Assembly (NCBI GenBank): GCA_042089915.1
Contig: JBELJZ010000021.1
Location: forward strand, 1-38,285
DNA length: 38,285 nucleotides
Direction of reading: 5' to 3'
Source of the DNA: UBA8752 sp002172485
GTDB taxonomy: Bacteria > Bacteroidota > Bacteroidia > Flavobacteriales_D > Sanyastnellaceae
Shown: one piece after another, positions 1-7,571 of the stretch
Position numbering within the stretch: the stretch's first letter is position 1
How the letters are laid out: the number at the start of each line of letters is the position of its first letter
Translations under genes and position numbers: made by a program
Notes under the pieces: model-generated
Databases searched by the model: none
Told to the model about the DNA's origin: nothing
What the model saw: only the letters and a program-made list of their open reading frames with translations

Positions 1-45
1 GCTCCCGCTGAAGAGGCTGGTGAAGAAGAAAAGACTGGGGAGTAA
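1..45 (+). CDS. rpsP: 30S ribosomal protein S16, C-terminal tail only (partial)
   Basis: The window opens inside a reading frame that ends APAEEAGEEEKTGE-stop. Only 14 residues are visible, so the assignment rests on context and composition. Bacteroidota S16 proteins carry a long Ala/Glu-rich acidic tail, and rpsP usually lies directly upstream of rimM, as here. An intrinsic terminator follows at 66-97. No S16 core is visible, so another acidic C-terminus cannot be excluded. Confidence 0.55.
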   Translation, partial: APAEEAGEEEKTGE

Positions 46-65
46 TCATTCGTTCATCCATCAGA

Positions 66-97
66 AAGAAAGGCTGCCCATGGCGGCCTTTCTTTTT
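66..97 (+). terminator. Intrinsic terminator after the S16-like gene
   Basis: A 13-bp stem (66-78 with 82-94, one T-G wobble, loop CAT) runs into a T tract at 93-97. It lies between the S16 stop codon and rimM, so rimM probably has its own promoter. Confidence 0.85.
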
Positions 98-101
98 GTC
101 C

Positions 102-109
102 CAACTTCG
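102..109 (+). promoter_or_regulatory. Candidate -7-like element of rimM
   Basis: CAACTTCG lies 5 bases before the rimM ATG, directly after the upstream terminator. It resembles the Bacteroidota TAnnTTTG element with T-to-C changes. The same octamer occurs 4 bases before the GTG of the phosphodiesterase gene at 11082. No clear -33 box is seen. Confidence 0.35.
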
Positions 110-114
110 CCCCG

Positions 115-666
115 ATGAGCGCTTCAACCGACATGTTTGTCCTCGGCAAGACACTCAAGCCCCACGGGCTGAAAGGAGATGTGGCCGTCAAGCTAGATGT
201 GGACATCCCCCAGAATTACGTCGGACTCGACATGGTCTGGGTCAAGCGCCAAGGCACACTGGTCCCCTACGCCCTCAATTCCGTGTCCGTTCGGCCCAAG
301 GTGACGGTGGTTCACTTTGAAGGCGTGGACGACGTCGATGCCGCCATGTCGATGTCGGGTCATGAGCTGCTGTTGCCGGCAGCGGCATTGCCTGAATTGA
401 AAGGACTTCAATTCTATTACCACGAAGTGATCGGCTTTGAATTGAAGGATGTCACCCACGGCACGCTCGGCGAGATTGTAGATGTCATAGATCTGCCTGG
501 AAACCCCCTCTTCAAATCGGTCCGCGATGGGAAGGAAGGACTCTTTCCGATGACCGACAGCGTCCTGCGCCAAGTCAAGCGCGACGAAAAAGTGGTCCTG
601 TTGGATTTGCCCGAAGGAATGTACGATCTCTACTTCGGCGCAGGCTTTGGGCCCGATGAGGATTGA
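115..666 (+). CDS. rimM: Ribosome maturation factor RimM
   Basis: This 183-residue protein has the RimM layout. An N-terminal beta-barrel (about residues 8-88) carries the family motif around HGLKGDVAVKLD. A PRC-barrel domain (about 98-175) includes YYHEVIGFEL and the segment IDLPGNPLF. RimM binds S19 in the 30S head and assists late maturation of the small subunit in the cytoplasm. The start ATG at 115 gives the usual family N-terminus (MFVLGKTLKPHG after a few residues). The position just downstream of an S16 tail matches the conserved rpsP-rimM order. No intrinsic terminator follows; two adjacent stem-loops lie at 690-735. Confidence 0.95.
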   Translation: MSASTDMFVLGKTLKPHGLKGDVAVKLDVDIPQNYVGLDMVWVKRQGTLVPYALNSVSVRPKVTVVHFEGVDDVDAAMSMSGHELLLPAAALPELKGLQFYYHEVIGFELKDVTHGTLGEIVDVIDLPGNPLFKSVRDGKEGLFPMTDSVLRQVKRDEKVVLLDLPEGMYDLYFGAGFGPDED

Positions 667-689
667 ATTTGGCTGGAGTCTGACATCTC

Positions 690-735
690 GTGCGGCGGAC
701 TGCTGCATGACGCGCCGCACTTGGCTTCAAGCCAA
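690..735 (+). other. Two adjacent stem-loops downstream of rimM
   Basis: A perfect 8-bp stem (GTGCGGCG 690-697 with CGCCGCAC 713-720, 15-base loop) is followed at once by TTGGC-TTCAA-GCCAA (721-735). No T tract follows, so this is not a standard intrinsic terminator. It could protect the rimM mRNA 3' end or be chance in GC-rich DNA. Confidence 0.4.
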
Positions 736-849
736 ACCCCAGACGCAAAGTGAAGAAGTCCGCCAGACGCTTCTCCCATTCCCTCTCCCCTCGGAATAGC
801 TTGGCGGTGTCCCAAACGTGGTGACGCACTTCAAACCCGGAGCCGCTCG

Positions 850-2343
850 GTGACACGCTCAGTCCGATGCTCCACAACACTGCAGCTCTTGACGACCAAG
901 GCCCCCTTCATTGATCCTGACTCCGCGGAGGTTGAATCCACGACAGCGAAGAAAAAGTCGCCCAAGAAAAAGCCGGCCCCAAAAGCCAGCGACTTGAAGC
1001 TCTCTAAGACCAAGGGCATGACAAAGGTCTTTGTGCTGGACACTTCTGTGTTGCTGCACGACCACAACAGCCTTCAGAATTTCGAAGACAACCGGGTGGC
1101 CATTCCCATCACCGTGTTGGAAGAACTGGACACCTTTAAGGTGGGCAATGACACCAAGAATTTCGAAGCCCGAGAGTGCATCCGCATTCTGGACCGGCTC
1201 AGCAAGGACCAATCGCTGCAAGACTGGTTCCCACTTGAGAATGAGTCCGATGGATTCCTCCGGATCATCATGTGCGATGACCAACACGAAAGCGGGCTCA
1301 ATGCCGCCGCCGTTTTTGACAAGAAAACCAACGACCACAAAATTTTGACAGCTGCGCTTCAGCTGCAATACGACGCGCCCGACATGAAGGTGGTCCTCGT
1401 CTCCAAAGACATCAACCTCCGGCTCAAAGCAAAGGCACTCAACCTACCGGCCGAAGACTACAAGACCGGAAAGGTCAAGGACATGAAGCACCTCTACACC
1501 GGCAAGACCCTCATTGAGGGGATGGATGGTGAGGTGGTACGCAAGATGTACGTCAGTGGCCAAACGCGGAAAATCAGCGTCTTGGGCAAGGAGCGCCGGA
1601 ACAACCACTTCTACATCATTCGCAACTGCTCCTCCTCCGCGATGGGCTTCTTCAGTGAGTCCAAGAAGACCATTGAACGGGTGGACAAGAGCTACGCTTA
1701 TGGCATCAAGCCCAAGAATGCGGAGCAAGCCTTCGCCTTGCACGCCATTTTGAATCCGGACATCCACCTGCTGACCATCAGTGGCGTTGCCGGCACAGGA
1801 AAGACACTGCTGGCCCTGGCCGGCGCGCTTGAGCAGAAAAACCGGTTTGACCAGATCATCCTGGCCCGCCCCATTGTCCCGTTGAGCAACAACGACATCG
1901 GCTATCTCCCCGGCGATGCCGAAGAGAAGGTCAACCCCTACATGCAGCCCCTCTGGGACAACCTGAACTTCATCAAGAGCCAGTTTGGTCAGAACGAACG
2001 GAAATACCGGGCCATCGAAGAGATGCGGACGCAAGGCAAAATCACGATATGCCCCTTGGCTTACATCCGTGGGCGGAGCTTGTCCAATGTCATTTTCATC
2101 GTGGATGAAGCCCAGAATTTGACCCCGCACGAAGTGAAAACCATCATCACCAGAGCGGGGGAGAATTCGAAGGTCATTCTGACCGGAGATGTGCGGCAAA
2201 TCGACACGCCCTACCTCGATGAGCAGTCCAATGGCATGAGCTATGTAATCGACCGGCTCAAGGGACGCGATTTGTATTGTCACATCACACTTGACAAAGG
2301 CGAGCGCAGCGACCTCGCCAACCTGGCCAACGAACACCTCTAA
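850..2343 (+). CDS. phoH: PhoH family ATPase with N-terminal PIN domain
   Basis: This 497-residue protein joins a PIN nuclease-type domain (about residues 58-195, starting FVLDTSVLLHD, with a later acidic LVSKD segment) to a PhoH ATPase. The ATPase shows Walker A GVAGTGKT (312-319), Walker B VIFIVDEAQN (414-423) and LTGDVRQID. PIN-PhoH proteins are thought to act on RNA as a nuclease coupled to an ATPase, in the cytoplasm. The start is uncertain. GTG at 850 gives a Lys/Pro/Ala-rich leader; ATG at 1018 gives a 441-residue protein that begins just before the PIN domain. The Lys-rich stretch (residues 34-56) looks coded, which favours a start upstream of about 900. No ribosome-binding site decides it. 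A strong terminator follows at 2373-2408. Confidence 0.9.
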   Translation: MTRSVRCSTTLQLLTTKAPFIDPDSAEVESTTAKKKSPKKKPAPKASDLKLSKTKGMTKVFVLDTSVLLHDHNSLQNFEDNRVAIPITVLEELDTFKVGNDTKNFEARECIRILDRLSKDQSLQDWFPLENESDGFLRIIMCDDQHESGLNAAAVFDKKTNDHKILTAALQLQYDAPDMKVVLVSKDINLRLKAKALNLPAEDYKTGKVKDMKHLYTGKTLIEGMDGEVVRKMYVSGQTRKISVLGKERRNNHFYIIRNCSSSAMGFFSESKKTIERVDKSYAYGIKPKNAEQAFALHAILNPDIHLLTISGVAGTGKTLLALAGALEQKNRFDQIILARPIVPLSNNDIGYLPGDAEEKVNPYMQPLWDNLNFIKSQFGQNERKYRAIEEMRTQGKITICPLAYIRGRSLSNVIFIVDEAQNLTPHEVKTIITRAGENSKVILTGDVRQIDTPYLDEQSNGMSYVIDRLKGRDLYCHITLDKGERSDLANLANEHL

Positions 2344-2372
2344 GGAACGGCTGGCTTTTTTTCGACACCGAC

Positions 2373-2408
2373 AAACCCGGCGCGCACACCTGTGAACGCC
2401 GGGTTTTT
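2373..2408 (+). terminator. Intrinsic terminator after phoH
   Basis: The 10-bp stem AAACCCGGCG (2373-2382) pairs with CGCCGGGTTT (2397-2406). The T run continues to 2408. Confidence 0.85.
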
Positions 2409-2455
2409 CGTGGGGCACCATGGCGTTGGTTCGGGCCTATACAACCCCAACCCCC

Positions 2456-3145
2456 ATGCGCATTTCCCCCTTCCTTCCAGCCCTCGTCTTGTTCCTCTCC
2501 TCAATCGGCCCGCTGGGATTCCTGGCCCAGACCAGCAGTCCCCTCTCCTCCCCCTGTCGCAGCGACTTTGACGGGGATGGCCATGTGGACATGGCGGACA
2601 TGCTCTTGATGCTGACCGATTTTGGAGAAACCTGCGATTGGAGCGGCATCAACAACGGAGTATGGCCCCTGATTCAATTTTCGGAACTCCATTACAACCC
2701 GGGCTCCTCCCAAGGATCGGATGCGCAGTATGAATTTCTGGAATTACACAACCCGGCATCCTCAGCCGTGGATCTGTCAGGCTGGTCCGTCTCGGAAGGG
2801 CTCGCATTTGATTTTCCCGACAGCACTTGGATCGCCCCGGGAGGCTTTTTGATCCTGACCACGGCCCCGCTGACCTATCAGGGCTTGGGCTACCCTGTGC
2901 TCGACTGGGGCACGGGTGGCCTCAACAACAGTGGTGAACTGCTCGCTTTGCGCGCACCAGACAGTGCTGTGGTCGAGTCTGTCGAATTCAGCGACAGCGG
3001 AAATTGGGACACAGCACCTGACGGCCAAGGGCCTTCGCTGGAGCGCTTGCATCTCGACATGGACGCACATCTGCCCGAAGCGTGGTCGGCGTCCATTGGT
3101 CATGGCGGCACGCCTGGGGCCACCAACAGCTTGTGGTTGGACTGA
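2456..3145 (+). CDS. Exported lamin-tail-domain protein with a calcium-loop segment
   Basis: This 229-residue protein has an N-terminal signal peptide (MRISPFLPALVLFLSS then a small-residue region near LAQTSS). Next comes a dockerin/EF-hand-like segment, DFDGDGHVDMADMLLMLTDFG (about residues 37-57). The rest, about 70-220, matches the lamin tail domain pattern: FSELHYNP, YEFLELHNP, DLSGWSVSEG, W-x-APGGFLILT. LTD domains are beta-sandwiches common in secreted bacterial proteins and nucleases; no nuclease domain is present. No T9SS sorting domain is evident at the C-terminus (GGTPGATNSLWLD). ATG 2456 is preferred over an in-frame ATG at 2420 because it places the signal peptide at the N-terminus. 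Function unknown. Confidence 0.8.
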   Translation: MRISPFLPALVLFLSSIGPLGFLAQTSSPLSSPCRSDFDGDGHVDMADMLLMLTDFGETCDWSGINNGVWPLIQFSELHYNPGSSQGSDAQYEFLELHNPASSAVDLSGWSVSEGLAFDFPDSTWIAPGGFLILTTAPLTYQGLGYPVLDWGTGGLNNSGELLALRAPDSAVVESVEFSDSGNWDTAPDGQGPSLERLHLDMDAHLPEAWSASIGHGGTPGATNSLWLD

Positions 3146-3227
3146 TCAGCCTTTGGCCGACAGCATTTGCTGGACCCCGTCGACGACCAACTGGAGTGGA
3201 TCTCCAGATCACGTTCCATGGTTGTCT

Positions 3228-3887
3228 TCAGGAAAGCCGGTCGACCAAGTGGTCCACCGTGAATCCGTCAAATCCTTGCAAGGTGAAATCCGCCTTAGGC
3301 AGCGCACCTTCTGGACCGACTCCCACGACACGGAAACCCCCATTCAGAGCGGCGTCCACACCAGACAAAGCGTCTTCAAAGACCACAGTCTTGGAAGGGA
3401 CAGAATTCAATTCGGAAGCCCCTTTGAGGAACACTTCGGGGTCAGGCTTGCTGAAGGTGATGCTGTTGCCATCGACCACCGCATCAAAGCGGTCTGCGAT
3501 GCCACAACGGTCGAGGATCAAAGGCGCATTCCGGCTGCTTGAACCGAGGGCCAAGCCTTTGCCTTTCGCCCGGAGCTCGTCCATGAAGGCCACCACACCC
3601 GGGAAAAGCTCATCTGGCGTCATGCCAGCCACCTGGGCGAGATACCAGTCGTTCTTGCGGTCCATGAGCCGAACCTTGGTGTCGTTGTCCAGCTCGAGGT
3701 TGCCCTTGCGTAAGATGTACTCCAATGAGTCCACACGGCTGACCCCTTTGAGCTGGTCGTTGTCCGAATGATCGAAGGACACCCCAAGCTCCTCTGCAAG
3801 GCGCTGCCATGCAGTAAAATGGTATTTGGCGGTATCCACAATGACACCGTCGAGGTCAAACAGACAGGCTTGAAGCTCGAACGCCAT
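3228..3887 (-). CDS. pgmB: HAD-superfamily beta-phosphoglucomutase-like enzyme
   Basis: This 219-residue protein has the HAD subfamily IA fold with the beta-phosphoglucomutase signature. Motif I is FDLDGVIVDTA with the paired aspartates. A helical cap follows (about residues 18-90). Motif II is LGSSSRNAP, the motif III lysine is in FSKPDPEVF, and motif IV is VFEDALSGVDAA. Such enzymes interconvert beta-glucose 1-phosphate and glucose 6-phosphate through a phospho-aspartate. Related HAD sugar phosphatases share these motifs, so the substrate is inferred. It is the last gene of the minus-strand pfkA-gap-kinase set, 8 bases after the sugar kinase, which fits feeding hexose phosphates into glycolysis. 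Confidence 0.85.
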   Translation of the reverse strand: MAFELQACLFDLDGVIVDTAKYHFTAWQRLAEELGVSFDHSDNDQLKGVSRVDSLEYILRKGNLELDNDTKVRLMDRKNDWYLAQVAGMTPDELFPGVVAFMDELRAKGKGLALGSSSRNAPLILDRCGIADRFDAVVDGNSITFSKPDPEVFLKGASELNSVPSKTVVFEDALSGVDAALNGGFRVVGVGPEGALPKADFTLQGFDGFTVDHLVDRLS

Positions 3888-3895
3888 GATCAGGG

Positions 3896-4759
3896 TTACA
3901 GGGCTGGGAGAATGTGCTTGAGGTGATAGGAGGCCAGACCGTCGATGGGCTTCTTGATGATGGCACCCACATTCACACCGCGCTCAGCGCAAACGGCCTT
4001 GAGCTCGTCTTGGAAGTGATAAGCCACGCTGCCAATGAAATGCACAGGCTCCTCACGCCAGTTGGAAAAACACTTGATGTGAACATCCACAAATGCCTCA
4101 AAACCTGCTTTTAACCAGGCCTGAAACAGCGGTTGCGCTTTGTGCTTCCCGATGAAGGTCATGAAGCTTGCGAGAAAGACATTCGGATCTGGCTCGAGGT
4201 AGACCTTGTTGATGATGTCATCCTTGGAGAGCCCATAGGTCTGGTCGAAATCTGCCGCGACATGCGCTGGAAGGTGGTGGTAGAGTTTGGCGGCCAGCAA
4301 CTTTTTGCCATGCCAGCTTCCGCTCGCCTCATCCCCTAGGATGTAAGCCAACGCCGGCACCTCTTCATGGACCTTGTCTCCGTCGAAATGACAGCTGTTG
4401 GAACCTGTCCCAATGATGCAGGTGACGCCTGGTCGGCCGTCGTAGGTACTGTATGCTGCACCCACCAAATCGTGGTCCACTGCGACATTGGCTGCCGGGA
4501 ACACCCGTTGGAGTCCTTCTTGAATGATGGCACAGAGTTCCGGAGTGCTGGAACCTGCACCATAGAAGAACACGTGGGTCACCTCATTCACGAGACGCTG
4601 GACATCGGTGTTGTTTCCCATGACCTCCTCCACGACATCCGCAGTGTGGAAGTAGGGATTGAATCCCATGGTGTGGAATTCGGCCAACTCCCTGCCGGAT
4701 TCGTCCAGCAGTTGCCAATCGCACTTGGTCGACCCGCTGTCTGCAATTAAGACACGCAT
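3896..4759 (-). CDS. BadF/BadG-type ATPase, GlcNAc-kinase-like sugar kinase
   Basis: This 287-residue protein belongs to the BadF/BadG/BcrA ATPase group, which includes N-acetylglucosamine kinases. It begins with the phosphate-1 loop MRVLIADSGSTKCDW. A middle nucleotide-binding region has CIIGTGSNSCHFDG and LGDEASGSWHGKKLL, and an adenosine-type motif VHFIGSVAYHF lies near the C-terminus. Expected role: ATP-dependent phosphorylation of an amino sugar or related sugar. Its ATG overlaps the gap stop codon by one base (TGATG), which suggests translational coupling. Linkage to pfkA and gap supports a role in central sugar metabolism; the exact sugar cannot be read from the sequence. Confidence 0.85.
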   Translation of the reverse strand: MRVLIADSGSTKCDWQLLDESGRELAEFHTMGFNPYFHTADVVEEVMGNNTDVQRLVNEVTHVFFYGAGSSTPELCAIIQEGLQRVFPAANVAVDHDLVGAAYSTYDGRPGVTCIIGTGSNSCHFDGDKVHEEVPALAYILGDEASGSWHGKKLLAAKLYHHLPAHVAADFDQTYGLSKDDIINKVYLEPDPNVFLASFMTFIGKHKAQPLFQAWLKAGFEAFVDVHIKCFSNWREEPVHFIGSVAYHFQDELKAVCAERGVNVGAIIKKPIDGLASYHLKHILPAL

Positions 4760-5745
4760 CAGCCGATGCGTTGGACGAGATCAGCGACGCGACTGGAGTA
4801 GCCCATTTCGTTGTCATACCAGCCGAAGACCTTGACCACGTTGCCCATGGCGCTGGTCATACCAGCATCGAAGATGTTGCTGTGGGTGTTGCCCACGATG
4901 TCGACGCTGACGATGGGGTCCTCGGTGTATTCCATGATCCCTTTCATCGGGCCCTCTGCGGCCGCCTTCATGGCCGCGTTGACTTCCTCTGCAGTCACCT
5001 CGCGGCTCAGCGTGGCCACCAAGTCCGTCAAGGAACCGGTCGGGGTTGGAACACGGACAGCACAACCGTCCAGCTTGCCCTTGAGCTCCGGCAGCACGAG
5101 ACCAACTGCCACGGCGGCGCCGGTGGTGGTGGGAATCATGCTCATCGCTGCGGCCCGAGCGCGGCGGAGGTCGCTGTGCGGTGCGTCCTGAATGCGCTGG
5201 TCCGAGGTGTAGGCGTGAATCGTGGTGATGTAGCCTTGCTCCAATCCGAACGTGTCATTGAGGACCTTGGCCATCGGAGCCAAACAATTTGTCGTGCAGC
5301 TTGCGTTGGACAGGATGACGTCGTCTCCATGGATCACATTGTCATTGACACCGAGGACCACGGTCTTGATGCCACCTTTGGCCGGGGCGGAAATGACCAC
5401 CTTCTTGGCGCCGGCAGCCACGTGCTTACCAGCCCCATCCGGGTCGCGGAAAACCCCCGTGCTCTCGACCACCACATCGCAACCGAGATTCCCCCAGGGC
5501 AATGCCGCTGGGTCGCGCTCCGCACTCACCGCCACGGTCTTCCCATGAACCACAAGCTGGCCGTTCTCCACGCGCACTTCACCCGGGAAGCGGCCGTGAA
5601 TGCTGTCGTACTTGAGCAAGTGAGCGAGCGTATCCACGCTCGTGAGGTCGTTGATGGCAACGATGTCGACGCCCTTTTTGGCGAGGAGCTGGCGGAAAGA
5701 AAGACGGCCGATGCGGCCGAATCCGTTGATGGCAACCTTGGTCAT
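4759..5745 (-). CDS. gap: Glyceraldehyde-3-phosphate dehydrogenase, type I
   Basis: This 328-residue protein is a phosphorylating GAPDH. The NAD-binding N-terminus is VAINGFGRIGRLSFRQ. The catalytic cysteine lies in SNASCTTNCLAP and the C-terminal signature is WYDNEMGYSSRV. It oxidises glyceraldehyde 3-phosphate to 1,3-bisphosphoglycerate in glycolysis. The frame is open for about 100 residues upstream, but that part runs into pfkA in another frame; ATG 5745 gives the standard family start MTKVAINGFG. It lies 16 bases after the pfkA stop and overlaps the kinase start by one base, so the genes are almost certainly cotranscribed. Confidence 0.97.
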   Translation of the reverse strand: MTKVAINGFGRIGRLSFRQLLAKKGVDIVAINDLTSVDTLAHLLKYDSIHGRFPGEVRVENGQLVVHGKTVAVSAERDPAALPWGNLGCDVVVESTGVFRDPDGAGKHVAAGAKKVVISAPAKGGIKTVVLGVNDNVIHGDDVILSNASCTTNCLAPMAKVLNDTFGLEQGYITTIHAYTSDQRIQDAPHSDLRRARAAAMSMIPTTTGAAVAVGLVLPELKGKLDGCAVRVPTPTGSLTDLVATLSREVTAEEVNAAMKAAAEGPMKGIMEYTEDPIVSVDIVGNTHSNIFDAGMTSAMGNVVKVFGWYDNEMGYSSRVADLVQRIG

Positions 5746-5761
5746 GGTGTTCGGTTTGCGT

Positions 5762-6742
5762 TCAGATGCTGAGAATTTGGGCGACGCGAAGTTCTTCATC
5801 GAGCCCTTTGGATTTGCTGTTGACGGCTTCGGAGAACGGGGTGTAAACGACCTCGTCGTTGACAATGCCGGACATGACTGCCGTTTGCCCGGAGATGAGC
5901 GCCTCGACGGCCCCCACCCCCATTCGACTGGCCAGGACCCGATCGAAGCAACTGGGATCTCCTCCGCGCTGGATGTGTCCCAATACGGTAACCCGGGTGT
6001 CGTACTTGTTGTACCGGGCGTGCACCTTGGCGGCGATTTCCATGGCGCCGCCATTGGGGTCGCCCTCGGCCACGATCACGATTGAACTCGTCTTGTTCGA
6101 CTCCTCGCCCTTCTCCAGAATGGCGATGAGGTCGTCGATGGACATGTTGGCCTCGGGGGTCATCACTGCGATGGCGCCCGTGGCGATGCCGGTTTTGAGT
6201 GCGATGTAACCGCTGTCGCGGCCCATCACCTCAACGAAGAACAGCCGGTTGTGGCTGCTTGCCGTATCGCGAATCTTGTCCACGGCCTCCACCACAGTGT
6301 TCGTGGCGGTGTCGTACCCAATGGTGTAATCCGTTCCCGCCAGATCGTTGTCGATCGTGCCGGGGATGCCAACAACCTTGACGCCGTGCTCGTCCTCCAA
6401 CTTCATGGCGCCGGTGAAGGTGCCGTTTCCACCGATGACCACCAGGCCATCGATGTTGGATTCACGCAAGACGCGGGCTGCTTTTAAGCGGCCCTTAGGT
6501 TCAAAGAAATCCATGCACCGCGCACTCTTCAGGATGGTGCCGCCCCGACCCAGGATTTTGGCCACGGAGCGGGCGTGCAGGCGTTTCAGGTCGCCTGTGA
6601 TCAGGCCCTCATACCCTTGAAAGATGCCCGTCACTTCAATGCCATGGAAAACGGCGGCGCGAACCACTGAACGGATGGCGGCATTCATTCCAGGTGCGTC
6701 GCCACCGCTGGTGAGGACGCCGATGCGTTGAATCGTGCTCAT
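5762..6742 (-). CDS. pfkA: ATP-dependent 6-phosphofructokinase
   Basis: This 326-residue protein has the length and motifs of bacterial PfkA. They are: GVLTSGGDAPGMNAAIR for ATP binding; IGGNGT (the family usually has GGDGS or GGNGS); PGTIDNDLAGTDYTIGYDTA with the catalytic aspartate; VEVMGRDSGYIA; and LGHIQRGG. It phosphorylates fructose 6-phosphate to fructose 1,6-bisphosphate. It is the first gene of the minus-strand pfkA-gap-kinase-pgmB set. A TACCTTCG element lies 9 bases before the ATG. A perfect inverted repeat (6783-6803) sits about 40 bases upstream of the ATG, shared with a divergent Nudix-type regulator gene, so control by that regulator is plausible. Confidence 0.96.
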   Translation of the reverse strand: MSTIQRIGVLTSGGDAPGMNAAIRSVVRAAVFHGIEVTGIFQGYEGLITGDLKRLHARSVAKILGRGGTILKSARCMDFFEPKGRLKAARVLRESNIDGLVVIGGNGTFTGAMKLEDEHGVKVVGIPGTIDNDLAGTDYTIGYDTATNTVVEAVDKIRDTASSHNRLFFVEVMGRDSGYIALKTGIATGAIAVMTPEANMSIDDLIAILEKGEESNKTSSIVIVAEGDPNGGAMEIAAKVHARYNKYDTRVTVLGHIQRGGDPSCFDRVLASRMGVGAVEALISGQTAVMSGIVNDEVVYTPFSEAVNSKSKGLDEELRVAQILSI

Positions 6743-6751
6743 AAGGGAGCC

Positions 6752-6759
6752 CGAAGGTA
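6752..6759 (-). promoter_or_regulatory. Candidate -7 element of the pfkA operon
   Basis: On the minus strand this reads TACCTTCG, one change from TAnnTTTG, 9 bases before the pfkA ATG. The expected -33 region falls beside the inverted repeat at 6783-6803. Confidence 0.5.
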
Positions 6760-6782
6760 AGTCGGACGCTGCTCAGAGTAAA

Positions 6783-6803
6783 TTGGTGTACTTTTGACAC
6801 CAA
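6783..6803. promoter_or_regulatory. Inverted repeat, probable operator between pfkA and the Nudix regulator gene
   Basis: TTGGTGT (6783-6789), 7 bases, ACACCAA (6797-6803): a perfect 7-bp inverted repeat. The spacer plus one flanking base contains TACTTTTG (6789-6796), an exact match to the TAnnTTTG promoter element for the plus-strand gene. A bound dimer would therefore block that promoter. The site also lies near the -33 region of the pfkA promoter. Operator function is inferred from geometry. Confidence 0.65.
6789..6796 (+). promoter_or_regulatory. Consensus -7 promoter element of the Nudix regulator gene
   Basis: TACTTTTG matches TAnnTTTG at all fixed positions and lies inside the inverted repeat. 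A transcript would start near 6801-6804. Confidence 0.6.
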
Positions 6804-6842
6804 GTGATGCCTGTCGACGTCTCCTCACCCAATCATTCCCCG

Positions 6843-7538
6843 ATGAATGCTGCGTTTGACCTCAGCGTCGACAACGTGGTCTTTGGCTTTGACGGAGAGC
6901 AACTGCAGGTCCTCTTGATCCGTCAAGGCCTTCCTGGAGTGGACATGGCCCCTGACCGATTCCACATGGCAGTCCCAGGAGACCTCGTGTTTCCGGAGGA
7001 AGGACTCGACCAAGCCGCACATCGCATCCTCTCCAACCTCACGTCCCTCGACGGCATTTACCTGAAGCAATTTCGCGCTTTTGGGGCCCCAGATCGGGTT
7101 TTTGAGGAAAAGGACCGGGAATGGTTGACCCGCATACGGCCTCACCCGGAACGCCGGGTGGTGACCATTGGATACTACAGCCTTGTCGCCATGGCCGATT
7201 ACACACCGCGCCCCAGCAGTTTCGCAAGCCGGGCAGAATGGTGCCCCTTGAGTGACCTGCCGCGCTTGGCCTTTGACCACAACGACATTGTCAAAGCAGG
7301 GCTGCTTCAACTCCGTGAGGACGTGGCCCGAGAAAGCGTCATCTTCGAACTGCTTCCAGAGAAGTTCACCCTCGGGCAGCTCCAACGCCTCCACGAAATC
7401 ATCTTGGACAAGGACCTCGACAAGCGCAACTTCAGGAAGAATGTGAAGCGCATGGAAGGCGTTGTGCCCCTCGATGAAAAACAAGAGGGCGTGCTGCACA
7501 AACCAGCCCAACTCTACACCTACGTCCGGCCCCAATAA
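6843..7538 (+). CDS. Nudix-domain transcriptional regulator, NrtR/AraR type
   Basis: This protein (231 residues from ATG 6843) has a Nudix-fold N-terminal domain (about residues 5-145, beginning LSVDNVVFGFDG). A C-terminal winged helix (about 155-225) carries LLPEKFTLGQLQRLHEIIL and RNFRKNVKRM, typical of the NrtR family. In that family the Nudix domain usually senses a sugar or nucleotide ligand and the wing-helix binds DNA. Bacteroidota members include the arabinose regulator AraR. No intact Nudix catalytic box is seen, as expected for a sensor. Alternative starts at GTG 6804 or ATG 6807 are closer to the promoter element; 6843 matches the usual family N-terminus. Divergence from pfkA and the shared inverted repeat suggest local and autogenous control. 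The ligand is unknown. Confidence 0.85.
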   Translation: MNAAFDLSVDNVVFGFDGEQLQVLLIRQGLPGVDMAPDRFHMAVPGDLVFPEEGLDQAAHRILSNLTSLDGIYLKQFRAFGAPDRVFEEKDREWLTRIRPHPERRVVTIGYYSLVAMADYTPRPSSFASRAEWCPLSDLPRLAFDHNDIVKAGLLQLREDVARESVIFELLPEKFTLGQLQRLHEIILDKDLDKRNFRKNVKRMEGVVPLDEKQEGVLHKPAQLYTYVRPQ

Positions 7539-7550
7539 GGCCGCGGGGTG

Positions 7551-7571
7551 TTGGTGTGTTTTCCACACTTC
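7551..7571. promoter_or_regulatory. Degenerate second copy of the TTGGTGT inverted repeat
   Basis: TTGGTGT (7551-7557), 7 bases, then ACAC (7565-7568). The left half is identical to the 6783-6803 site with the same spacing, but only 4 of 7 right-half bases match. It lies between the regulator gene and the sugar-dehydrogenase-like gene. It may be a weak operator or chance. Confidence 0.25.

Noticed and set aside
575..880. Minus-strand frame between rimM and phoH with a protein-like stretch (GFEVRHHVWDTAKLF)
   Set aside because: It overlaps both flanking genes, has no recognisable domain, and the remainder is Arg/Ala-rich antisense-type sequence. At most a remnant.
3146..3208. Short minus-strand end DPLQLVVDGVQQMLSAKG after pgmB
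   Set aside because: Only 20 codons between stops, in a different frame from pgmB, whose own C-terminus is complete. Probably chance.
5746..6054. N-terminal extension of gap of about 100 codons
   Set aside because: The extension lies inside pfkA in another frame, and the family start MTKVAINGFG fits ATG 5745.
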